A stretch of 9,468 bases of DNA, taken from the NCBI GenBank assembly GCA_030838265.1, contig JAUTXA010000288.1:1-9468 (forward strand), in the 5' to 3' direction. Below the pieces are notes generated by a model. It saw only the letters and a list, made by a program, of their open reading frames with translations, was not told the DNA's origin and did no database searches. Position numbers and translations under genes: made by a program. Positions 1 through 6,688 of the stretch are shown piece by piece (position 1 is the first letter of the stretch; each line of letters starts with the position of its first letter). The DNA is from Actinomycetota bacterium. GTDB lineage: Bacteria; Actinomycetota; Acidimicrobiia; Acidimicrobiales; BP-101.

Positions 1-71
1 CGGGGTAGGGCTAGCAACACCCCTGCGAGGCATGGCCGCACCCTGGGCCGTCGCCCGTCCCAAGTGCGACG

Positions 72-464
72 ATGGTGTCGGAAATGACCGAAGCCAACGT
101 CTCCGTGCTGATCGTTGACGATCAGCCCCCGTACCGCGGCGCGGCGCGGGCGGTGATCCGCCTCACGCCCGGGTTCGAGGTGGTGGGCGAGGCCGAGACC
201 GGTGAGCAGGCGGTCGAGCTGGCCCGCGACCTGCAGCCCGACGTCGTCCTCATGGACATCAACATGCCGGGGATCAACGGCATCGAAGCGGCCCGCCAGA
301 TCCTGGCCCAGCGGGATTCCACCTGCGTGATCCTGCTCTCGACCTACCAGGCCGATGACCTTCCGGCCGACGCCGTCACCATCGGGGCCGCGGCCTACGT
401 CCACAAGGAGGACTTCGGCCCCCAGGTCGTCCGCGACATCTGGGACGCCCGGGCCTCAGCCTGA
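72..464 (+). CDS. Stand-alone response regulator receiver (REC) protein
   Basis: A single receiver domain of 130 residues with no output domain. The acidic pocket is D16/D17 in the segment LIVDDQ, the phospho-acceptor is D62 in VVLMDINMPG, the switch Ser/Thr is at S90/T91 and the conserved Lys is K112. The sequence is closest in style to NarL/FixJ-family receivers, but the frame stops right after the last receiver helix, so the LuxR-type DNA-binding domain is absent. Such proteins usually act as phosphate relays or protein-protein switches. It faces the leftward run that contains the sensor kinase at 1294-3492, a plausible phosphodonor (inference). Its stop overlaps the stop of the convergent hydrolase gene by 9 bp. 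The ATG at 84 (residue 5) is an alternative start; neither start has a clear Shine-Dalgarno. Confidence 0.85.
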   Translation: MVSEMTEANVSVLIVDDQPPYRGAARAVIRLTPGFEVVGEAETGEQAVELARDLQPDVVLMDINMPGINGIEAARQILAQRDSTCVILLSTYQADDLPADAVTIGAAAYVHKEDFGPQVVRDIWDARASA

Positions 465-1238
465 GCCGAGGTGACGGCGGAAGAAGTCGTCGTAGCTGTC
501 GCGCTCGAACAGCGGGATGGCGACGTGGCCGCCGGGGTTGACGTGCATGGTCTTCTCCGTCGATCCGAGGGCGTCGAAGAGATCGATGCCCGACTGACGG
601 GACATGAGCTCGTCGTGCCACTGGAACACGAACAGGATCGGGATGCTGATGCTGCGGGCCGCCGCCTCATAGCCCGAGCCACCCGCCAGCTTGCCCAGCC
701 CGGCCAGCCCGAGAACAGCCGCGCTGATGCGCGGCTCGCGGGCCACGAGGGGCACGCCGAGGAGCGTCCCCATCGACAGACCCCAGTAGCCGAAGCGACC
801 GTCGGATAGCCCGGGCTCGGCCTCGAGGGCGTCGATGGTGGCCATCCAATCGGTGGTGCCCCGCTTGGCCCGCTCGATCCAGCGACGAGCCTCGTCGTCC
901 GACACCTCGGTCCCTCGGCCGGGCCCCGACGCAATGCGACCCTCGAGCCGTTGCCGGGCCACGTTGGCGGCCTCGTCGTCGGTTACCCGCTCGCCGTGAT
1001 CGGGCGCGTCGATGGCCACGGCCGAGAAGCCGAGATGGCGGACGAAGCGCCGGGCCAACCCGAGCACGTTGGCGACCCGCTTGTGCTGGGTCCCGCCGTG
1101 GCCGATGAGGATCAGGGGCCGAGGTTCGGTCGTGCCTTCCGGCGTCCAGATGATGCCGGGGACGACCTCGTCGGCGACCTTCAGGTCGAACCGTCGCTCG
1201 ACGACTCCCCGCTCTGTCGATTCGCTGATGATGTCCAC
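456..1238 (-). CDS. Alpha/beta hydrolase, dienelactone-hydrolase-like
   Basis: A soluble alpha/beta hydrolase of about 260 residues with a full catalytic set. Numbered from the GTG at 1238, the nucleophile is S155 in the elbow GLSMG, the acid is probably D209 in QWHDEL, and the base is H238 in NPGGH. The HGG at 47-49 is the usual oxyanion-hole segment, and APDHGER fits the strand-4 region of dienelactone hydrolase/acyl-peptidase-like enzymes. The substrate cannot be read from the sequence. It follows the sensor kinase gene by about 55 bp in the same direction and could be the last gene of that run. Start choice is uncertain: the frame is open to a TTG at 1259 (7 residues longer), and neither start has a good ribosome-binding site. 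I prefer GTG 1238 because the protein then opens with the short strand DIISES. It overlaps the convergent receiver gene at its 3' end. Confidence 0.85.
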   Translation of the reverse strand: MDIISESTERGVVERRFDLKVADEVVPGIIWTPEGTTEPRPLILIGHGGTQHKRVANVLGLARRFVRHLGFSAVAIDAPDHGERVTDDEAANVARQRLEGRIASGPGRGTEVSDDEARRWIERAKRGTTDWMATIDALEAEPGLSDGRFGYWGLSMGTLLGVPLVAREPRISAAVLGLAGLGKLAGGSGYEAAARSISIPILFVFQWHDELMSRQSGIDLFDALGSTEKTMHVNPGGHVAIPLFERDSYDDFFRRHLGSG

Positions 1239-1293
1239 GGATCGAGCGTAGACCGACAAGCCCGGCGGGCCGGATCCGCGTCGGGCGTCGGGC

Positions 1294-3492
1294 CTAGTCG
1301 GAGGACGGAGCCTTGGCCTCGACGGGGATGGTGCCGTGGATGTGGGTGCCCTGGCCGCGGGCGGACTCGACGCGCAGTGACCCGCCGATGGCGCCCAGCC
1401 GGTCGCTCATGTTGATGAAGCCGGCGCCGGGAGTGCGGTTGTCGTAGGCGAAGCCGGCGCCGTCGTCGGAGACCTCGAAGAGGAGAGCGCCTTCGTCCTG
1501 CCATACCCGCACCTCGATGGTCGCGCCGTCGCCGGCGTGCTTGCCCGCGTTCTGCATGGCTTCGAGGCAGCAGAAGTAGACGGCGGCCTCGACCTCCTGG
1601 CCGAAGCGCTCTGCCGTGTCCACGTTGACGTTGGTCGGCAGAGCGGCCCGACGGCCGGCGGCGGCCATGGCCTCGCCGAGGCCGCGGTCCATGAGCAGGG
1701 GCGGATAGATGCCGTGGGCCAGGTCGCGCAGCTCCTGGATGGCTTCCTTCAAATTGTCAGCCAGCTCGTCGAGCATGGCCTGGGCCGCCGCGGCGTCGGT
1801 GCCGGCCAGCTGCCGGGCCAGCTTCATCTGTAAGGCCATGGCCACCAGGTGCTGCTGGGCCCCGTCGTGAAGGTTGCGCTCGATCTCGCGCCGGGCCGCG
1901 TCGGCAGTGGCGACGATGCGCGAGCGCGAGTCGCGCAGCTCCTGGGCCTGACGCCGCACCTCGTCGAGTGAGGCCTGCAGGGCGCTGTCGAGGTTGACGT
2001 TGTGGAGGGCGAGGCCGATCTGCCGGGCCAGCTCGGTCAGGACGCGCTCGTCCTCCTCGGTGAAGGGCTCACCGCCGGCCGCTCGCTCGGCGACGATCAG
2101 GGCCAGCAGCTCGCCCGAGTGCACGACAGGCGCGACGCGCATGACGGCGTCCTCCCGCCCGGCGAGCAGCTGGGGCAGCCAGACCTGCATCCACGCCGGC
2201 CCCGAGACGCCAGCCCGGCTCACGACGGGGGTCTCCGACGACGAGAGCCCGAAGTGCATCGGCGGTCGGTCGGGTACTGACACCGTCCGCTCGAGACGCT
2301 CGGGGGAGCCGGTCCACACCTCGGCGGCCCGCAGGTTCAGCACCTTCTGCAGCGACTCGGCCAGTTGAAGGAGCAGCTCGTCGAGCGGGATGGAGCGCGA
2401 GAGCCGGCTGCCGAAGGTGCGCAGCACCTCGTCGGGAGCATGGCGCTCGCCGTAGACGAGGTGGTTGGCAAAGCGTTCGAGGCGCTGGCGGGCGGGGAGG
2501 TAGAGAGCAGCGGCGACACCGGCAGCCGCCATCGAGAGGAGGAGGAGCGTCCGCTCGCCTCCCTGGGGGCTGCGTCCCAAGCCGATGACGACGAGCAGGT
2601 AGACGACGACCACCACGCCGCTGATGCCGGCCGTCGACACGGTGTGAGCCAAGAGGCGGTCGGCCCCGCTGGCTACTCGCTCCGAGGCGGCGGCCGCGGC
2701 CAGGGCGAGGGGCAGGGGGACGGTGGCCACGGCGATGACGATGCCGAGATGCGGCGGCCACGCCACCAGGATGCGCAAGGCGATCGCCACCAGAGCCACC
2801 TCGGTGGCGACGGCCAGGGCCACCCCGAACCACTGCAGGCGGCGACGGACGAGCCCGGCGGTCTGGCGGTAGCGGGCGCTCGAGGCGGTGAGGGCGATGA
2901 CGCTGGCGACGACCGCCCACGCCACGAAGGGCACGACGGGGACGCGGTGGTGTCCCGTGCTCAGCCCGATCCCCACGACCGCGCCGGTGAGGTAGGCGGC
3001 GGCCACCCCGCGGCGGGCCCGCGATGATCCGAGGTGGCCATCGGGCAGGCCGGTGAGCAGGTGCAGCATCACGGCCGGGACGAGGCCAAGGGCCACACCG
3101 CGCAGCAGCTCGACGAGGGCTTGGCCGCCGGTGTGGGTCCCGATCCGCGAGGCGGCAACGAGGGCGATGGCTCCGACGAGGGCGCCGACGCCGGCCAGGA
3201 GGCCCAGCTGCTCGTCAGGCCGGCGCAGGGCCAGGACCAAGCCGCACGCCGCCCACACCGCGACAATCGCCAGCCCCGTCACGAGGCCGGCACCGGGCCG
3301 GCTGGTCAGGACGAAGCCACCAGCGGCGAGGGCGGCGACCGACGCCACGATGGCCGGGCCCCGGGTGGTCGTGCCGCGCCGCGCCCCATCCTTCGACGCG
3401 CGTTGACCCCGCCGCTCGGTCGGCTCGGCCGGGCGGGTGAGGATCGACTTGATGAGGTCGTCGGTCGACGCCGTCGTGCTGGTCGCGTCCAC
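1294..3492 (-). CDS. Membrane sensor histidine kinase, HisKA_3 type, with GAF-like domain
   Basis: A 732-residue sensor kinase. Residues 1-45 are polar and basic. About ten hydrophobic segments follow between 46 and 332 (for example 46-63, 69-90, 96-115, 126-147, 221-243, 248-269, 287-305, 314-332), with the LPDG loop common in actinobacterial kinases at 149-152. The segment ERFANHLVYGER (339-350) leads into a GAF-like region at about 355-500. The dimerisation helix carries the phospho-acceptor H542 in REIERNLHDGAQQHL, the HisKA_3 (NarL/NreB) signature. The HATPase domain shows the N box (N648 in EAMQNAGKHA), the G1 box (DDGAG, 676-680) and a late-loop GFINMSDRLGAIGG motif. It should autophosphorylate and pass phosphate to a NarL-family receiver; the receiver-cyclase two genes upstream is the obvious partner (inference). 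Its GTG start shares one base with the TAG stop of the ABC ATPase (TAGTG), which implies translational coupling. Confidence 0.95.
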   Translation of the reverse strand: MDATSTTASTDDLIKSILTRPAEPTERRGQRASKDGARRGTTTRGPAIVASVAALAAGGFVLTSRPGAGLVTGLAIVAVWAACGLVLALRRPDEQLGLLAGVGALVGAIALVAASRIGTHTGGQALVELLRGVALGLVPAVMLHLLTGLPDGHLGSSRARRGVAAAYLTGAVVGIGLSTGHHRVPVVPFVAWAVVASVIALTASSARYRQTAGLVRRRLQWFGVALAVATEVALVAIALRILVAWPPHLGIVIAVATVPLPLALAAAAASERVASGADRLLAHTVSTAGISGVVVVVYLLVVIGLGRSPQGGERTLLLLSMAAAGVAAALYLPARQRLERFANHLVYGERHAPDEVLRTFGSRLSRSIPLDELLLQLAESLQKVLNLRAAEVWTGSPERLERTVSVPDRPPMHFGLSSSETPVVSRAGVSGPAWMQVWLPQLLAGREDAVMRVAPVVHSGELLALIVAERAAGGEPFTEEDERVLTELARQIGLALHNVNLDSALQASLDEVRRQAQELRDSRSRIVATADAARREIERNLHDGAQQHLVAMALQMKLARQLAGTDAAAAQAMLDELADNLKEAIQELRDLAHGIYPPLLMDRGLGEAMAAAGRRAALPTNVNVDTAERFGQEVEAAVYFCCLEAMQNAGKHAGDGATIEVRVWQDEGALLFEVSDDGAGFAYDNRTPGAGFINMSDRLGAIGGSLRVESARGQGTHIHGTIPVEAKAPSSD

Positions 3493-4217
3493 TACCCCTC
3501 GTTCGGTGTGAACCCGGCTCCGGCCATGGCCTCGGACGGGTCGATGGTCCTGCCGTCGGCCATGCGCACCAACCGGGTGGCGGCCGACGCCACCCGATCG
3601 TCGTGGGTGACGAGCAGGATGGTCTGACCGCTGGCGTGGAGGCGCCGGAACAGCTCCATGACCTCTTGGCCCCCAGCCGAGTCGAGGGCGCCCGTGGGCT
3701 CGTCAGCCAACAGCAGCGTGGGCTGGTTGGCCAAGGCCCGGGCGATGGCCAGGCGCTGGCGCTGGCCGCCGGAGAGGACACCGGGCGCATCCTTGGCCTT
3801 CTCGGCCAGGCCCAGCAGGTCGAGCAGATCGCGAGCGCGGGTCTCCGCTGCCTTTCGCCCGGTGCCGGCGATGACGGCCGGCAGGGTGACGTTCTCGAGG
3901 ACGCTCATGCCCTCGAGAAGGTTGAAGAACTGGAAGACGATGCCGATGTGACGGCGGCGCATCCGAGCCAGGTCGTCCTCGGACTTGCCAATCAACGACT
4001 CGCCGGCGACCGAGATCTCGCCGTCGGTCGGGGTGTCGAGGCCGGCCACCAGGTTGAGCAGGGTGGACTTGCCGCAACCCGACGGGCCCATGATGGCCAC
4101 GAACTCGCCGCGGTCGACGGTGAGGTCGGCGCCTCGGAGGGCCCGCACCGGAGCGAGCTCCGACTCGTAGGTCTTGCGGACGGCCTTGGCCTCGAGGACC
4201 ACATCACTCGTCGTCAT
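3492..4217 (-). CDS. ABC transporter ATP-binding protein, LolD/MacB type
   Basis: A 241-residue ATPase with every expected motif: Walker A GPSGCGKST (44-52), Q-loop Q96 in VFQFFNLL, signature LSGGQRQR (148-155), Walker B LLLADEPTGALDS (168-180) and H-loop H205 in VTHDD. The VFQFFNLL and TGALDS segments place it in the LolD/MacB/FtsE-like group that works with MacB/FtsX-type permeases. No permease gene lies in this window, which is unusual because these ATPases are normally adjacent to one. The start is the ATG at 4217, with a GGGGGAG ribosome-binding site 5 bases upstream and an ATGA overlap with the cyclase stop. The frame stays open further upstream to 4508, but that part is only the shadow of the cyclase gene. 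Coupling on both sides places it firmly between a response regulator and a sensor kinase, so it may belong to a stress- or antibiotic-sensing export system (inference). Confidence 0.95.
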   Translation of the reverse strand: MTTSDVVLEAKAVRKTYESELAPVRALRGADLTVDRGEFVAIMGPSGCGKSTLLNLVAGLDTPTDGEISVAGESLIGKSEDDLARMRRRHIGIVFQFFNLLEGMSVLENVTLPAVIAGTGRKAAETRARDLLDLLGLAEKAKDAPGVLSGGQRQRLAIARALANQPTLLLADEPTGALDSAGGQEVMELFRRLHASGQTILLVTHDDRVASAATRLVRMADGRTIDPSEAMAGAGFTPNEG

Positions 4218-5533
4218 GCCATCTCCCCCTTGTTGAGCAGGAACGCGGTCACCAGGGCGTCCCTTCCCTTGACCAGCGCCGGGTCGAGCGCGGTGACATC
4301 GGGCGGCGGGCTGAGTGCCTTGTAGGTCGCCTCGCTCAGGACGGTGCCGCCGCCCTCGGCGAACTGCTGCAGGCGCTGCGAGAGGTTCACCGTGTCGCCG
4401 ACGAGCGTGTACTCGAGGCGCTCCTCGGAGCCGAGCAGGGCGGCCGCCACCTCGCCCGTCGACAGCCCGATGCCGAGGAGGAACGCCGACAAGCCCTCGG
4501 CCTCCCACGTGGCGTTCACCTTGGCCTGGTACTCGTGCATCTGGATGGCGGCCTCGAGAGCTCGGCGCGGGTGGTCCTCATAGGCGATGGGAGCGCCGAA
4601 CACGGCCATGACCGCGTCGCCCACGAACTGCATCACCGTGCCGCCGGCGTCGAGGATGGCCCGGTTCATCTCGGCCCGGTGGGTGTTGAGCTGATGGGCC
4701 AAGGCGCTGGGATCGGCGCCTTCGGCGATCGTCGAGTAGCCCCGGATGTCGGACATCAGCACCGTCACGTTGAGGCGCTCGGTCTCGCCGATGCGGCGGC
4801 CCTCGCGCTGGAGCTTCTCGGCGATGCCGCCGGGCAGCAACCGGCTCAACGTCTCGCCCTGCTCCTCGCGGTCGACGATGGCCTCGTGCAGCATGCGCAG
4901 CCGGCGCAGCCCACCCGCGGCCCCGCTCGACGCCTCTTGAGCGATCTTCAGGAAGAGCCCTTCGACCTGCTCCGACACCGAGGCCGGCGTGCTGTCGAGG
5001 GCGGCGGCGATGGCCTTGATGGGCTTGCCCGCGGCGACCATCTGCAGCAGCTCGTCCTCGGCACCGGTCAGGCCGGTGTCGCTGACGGGCGCGGTGAGGG
5101 CGGCGATGATCTGGTCGTCGAGGACATTGCCGCCGGTGGCGACGATCCGGATGGCCTTCACGAGCTGGTCGCCCTCGGCGATGCGGTCCTTCAGGAGGTA
5201 GGCGTAGCCGGCCGACCCCTCACTCAGCAGGTTGACCGCGTACTCGGGCTCGTCGTACTGGGACAGGATCACGATGCCGGTGCCGGGGTGGCGCTTGCGC
5301 ACCTCCTTGGCCGCATCGATGCCTTCCTGCTGGAAGTTCGGCGGCATGCGGATGTCGGTGACGACGACCTGCGGGTTCGAGGCCTCGGCACCGGCCACCA
5401 GCTCGTCGTAGTCGGCAGCGGCTCCGACGATCTCCAGGTCGGGCTCGAGTGAGAGCAGGGCTCGCACTCCCTCGCGCACGATGAGGTTGTCGTCGGCCAA
5501 ATAGACAGTGATGCGGCCGTCGGGCATGGACAC
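4214..5533 (-). CDS. Response regulator-cyclase fusion: REC, LuxR-like HTH remnant, class III nucleotide cyclase
   Basis: A 439-residue three-part protein. The receiver (about 8-130) has D14/D15, phospho-acceptor D60 in VVVTDIRMPP, switch S91 and K115. Residues 152-199 (LTGAEDELLQMVAAGKPIKA and onward) align by eye with the LuxR/GerE helix-turn-helix. A linker with an LLPGGIAEKL segment (232-241) leads to the class III cyclase domain (about 252-435). Metal-binding aspartates are D262 in MSDIRGYS and D306 in FVGDAVMAVFG. N383 and R387 in GDTVNLSQR match the transition-state pair. The usual adenine-specifying Lys is Q302, and the usual partner Asp is T376. The protein should be a soluble enzyme making cAMP or cGMP under control of receiver phosphorylation. 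The GTG at 5533 is preferred over the ATG at 5527 because an AGGTGG lies 6 bases upstream of it. It is the first gene of the leftward run. Confidence 0.93.
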   Translation of the reverse strand: MSMPDGRITVYLADDNLIVREGVRALLSLEPDLEIVGAAADYDELVAGAEASNPQVVVTDIRMPPNFQQEGIDAAKEVRKRHPGTGIVILSQYDEPEYAVNLLSEGSAGYAYLLKDRIAEGDQLVKAIRIVATGGNVLDDQIIAALTAPVSDTGLTGAEDELLQMVAAGKPIKAIAAALDSTPASVSEQVEGLFLKIAQEASSGAAGGLRRLRMLHEAIVDREEQGETLSRLLPGGIAEKLQREGRRIGETERLNVTVLMSDIRGYSTIAEGADPSALAHQLNTHRAEMNRAILDAGGTVMQFVGDAVMAVFGAPIAYEDHPRRALEAAIQMHEYQAKVNATWEAEGLSAFLLGIGLSTGEVAAALLGSEERLEYTLVGDTVNLSQRLQQFAEGGGTVLSEATYKALSPPPDVTALDPALVKGRDALVTAFLLNKGEMA

Positions 5534-5616
5534 ATTGGGCCACCTCGATCGCCGTCGCGCAATGCGCCGAGCACGTGAATCGAAGGGGTGCTACCCACAC
5601 CCCGCCTCCGCCTGCC

Positions 5617-5655
5617 CCCACCCTGACGCCTGTGGCGCCTGGTCTCTAGGGTGGG
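5617..5655. repeat. Inverted repeat CCCACCCT / AGGGTGGG over the putative CNBD promoter
   Basis: Two perfect 8-bp inverted arms (5617-5624 and 5648-5655) are separated by 23 bases, with a small inner CGCC-TGT-GGCG hairpin at 5627-5637. The right arm overlaps the candidate -10 and the left arm abuts the candidate -35, a suitable place for an operator. It could also form a hairpin in the leader RNA. The function is inferred. Confidence 0.35.
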
Positions 5656-5670
5656 AGCAAGGCAAACGGT

Positions 5671-5676
5671 GGAGGT
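5671..5676 (+). promoter_or_regulatory. Ribosome binding site fixing the CNBD gene start
   Basis: GGAGGT at 5671-5676 lies 7 bases before the ATG at 5684. This decides for that ATG over the in-frame GTG at 5651, which would begin inside the inverted repeat and add an 11-residue leader with no ribosome-binding site of its own. Confidence 0.7.
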
Positions 5677-5683
5677 GTGGAAG

Positions 5684-6685
5684 ATGCGAATCGAATCCTC
5701 GGTGCTCTCGCTGTCGTGGATCCCTTCGGAGGCGATCCAGGGGATGACCAAGATGCCCTTCGGCATGGGCATCGCCCACTACGACGCGCCACCCCCCGAG
5801 GTCGTCGAGGATCTCGCCGCTCTCGAGGCCCTCCGCGACGCCGACCGCTTCCGGTTCGCCAACCGGCTGGCGGCGTGGATCGAGGTCGACGACGGCCGCA
5901 TCACCGGCCACGGCTACTCCGGGGGCGGCGTTATCGGGAGCACGACGATGCGCCTGGGCGGCAAGGAGGCCACCTTCGCGGCCGTGTCCCTGCCCGACCT
6001 GCAGGCCGAACCCGAGGTGGGCGACGGCTGGGTCCGCTTCACCCAGACGGCGGGTGGGCGCACCGGCGTTCCCGCTCCCCGGACGGTGAAGCACAAGCCC
6101 TTCGTGCAGTTCACCGCCCCACTGGCGTGGAGCACGCTGCAGCTCACCGTCCACGCCGACGGCCGCGGCGAGTTCGAGGTCAAGGGGGCCAGCCCCTTCC
6201 CCCGGCACTGGATCTACGGCGGGGACGGCAAGCTGGCCGCCAAGACCGGCACCATCGACTTCAAGACTTGGTACAAGACGGCGTTCGGCGACCACACGCC
6301 GTGGGGCGACGAGGAGTCACCGGCGCTGGTCACCGAGGTCGAGTCCGCCCTCGAGCGCGAGTGGTCGAAGACGCTGATGGCGTCGGGCAAGGCCAAGATC
6401 CGCAAGGTGAAGGCCGGCGACACCCTCACCGAGCAGGGCCAGCCCGGGGACGAGCTCTACCTGTTGCTCGATGGCGTGCTCAGCTCCGAGGTCGACGGCG
6501 AACCGGTCGCCGATCTCGGCCCCGGCGCCATCCTGGGAGAGCGGGCCATTCTCGAGGGGGGCACCCGCACATCCACCCTTCGGGCCCGCACCGGGTGCAA
6601 GGTTGCAGTCGCAAGCGCCGATCAAGTCGATCGCGATGCTCTGGCTGAGATCAGCAAGGGACATCGACGCGAGGAGGGTCCGTAG
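5684..6685 (+). CDS. Cyclic nucleotide-binding domain protein with an unrecognised N-terminal domain
   Basis: A 333-residue soluble protein. The C-terminal part (about 238-322) is a CNBD: the KVKAGDTLTEQGQPGDELYL strand pair, LLDGVL, then a phosphate-binding cassette with G285-E286 and R295-T296 in the order GER...RTST, matching the GEL...RS pattern of CRP. There is no helix-turn-helix after it, so it is not a CRP-type transcription factor. Residues 1-230 form a domain I do not recognise. It begins MRIESSVLSLSWIPSEAI, continues with PFGMGIAHYDAPPPE (26-40), and contains many beta-like stretches and a tryptophan/aromatic-rich end (176-207); it has no signal peptide or membrane segment. It starts divergently from the cyclase gene and 3 bp ahead of the MBL-fold gene. 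It is therefore likely a cyclic-nucleotide effector of the neighbouring cyclase (inference). Confidence 0.9.
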   Translation: MRIESSVLSLSWIPSEAIQGMTKMPFGMGIAHYDAPPPEVVEDLAALEALRDADRFRFANRLAAWIEVDDGRITGHGYSGGGVIGSTTMRLGGKEATFAAVSLPDLQAEPEVGDGWVRFTQTAGGRTGVPAPRTVKHKPFVQFTAPLAWSTLQLTVHADGRGEFEVKGASPFPRHWIYGGDGKLAAKTGTIDFKTWYKTAFGDHTPWGDEESPALVTEVESALEREWSKTLMASGKAKIRKVKAGDTLTEQGQPGDELYLLLDGVLSSEVDGEPVADLGPGAILGERAILEGGTRTSTLRARTGCKVAVASADQVDRDALAEISKGHRREEGP

Positions 6686-6688
6686 GGG

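Larger units (their letters stand above)
5534..5683. promoter_or_regulatory. Divergent intergenic region with inverted repeats
   Basis: This 150-bp gap separates the leftward cyclase run from the rightward CNBD pair, so it should carry both promoters. Visible structures are an 11-bp palindrome GCGCAATGCGC at 5557-5567, CACGTG at 5572-5577, and GGGGTG (5585-5590) paired with CACCCC (5598-5603) across 7 bases. A possible rightward promoter is CTGACG (5623-5628), 16 bases, then TCTAGG (5645-5650); the match is weak. I found no convincing -10/-35 pair for the leftward gene and no CRP-like TGTGA-N6-TCACA site. Confidence 0.4.

Noticed and set aside
1..23. Weak GGGGT/ACCCC inverted repeat before the first gene
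   Set aside because: A 5-bp stem with a 12-base loop is expected by chance at this GC content.
1..33. Possible leftward ATG at 33 reading MPRRGVAS off the left edge
   Set aside because: Only 11 codons are visible, with no ribosome-binding site; not enough to call a gene.
2365..3627. Open frames on + opposite the sensor kinase gene
   Set aside because: They translate to low-complexity Gly/Gln/Asp/Arg-rich sequence; the kinase reading frame explains the region completely.
4218..4508. 97-residue N-terminal extension of the ABC ATPase frame
   Set aside because: It is an out-of-frame shadow of the cyclase gene, rich in Arg/Gly/Pro, whereas the ATG at 4217 has a strong ribosome-binding site and an ATGA junction.
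4535..5452. Long open frame on + opposite the receiver-cyclase gene
   Set aside because: Composition (Gly/Asp/Leu/Val repeats without domain motifs) is typical of antisense shadows in GC-rich DNA; the minus-strand gene has full catalytic motifs.
5591..6295. Minus-strand open frame opposite the CNBD gene
   Set aside because: No recognisable motif, and it crosses the divergent promoter region; shadow of the CNBD frame.
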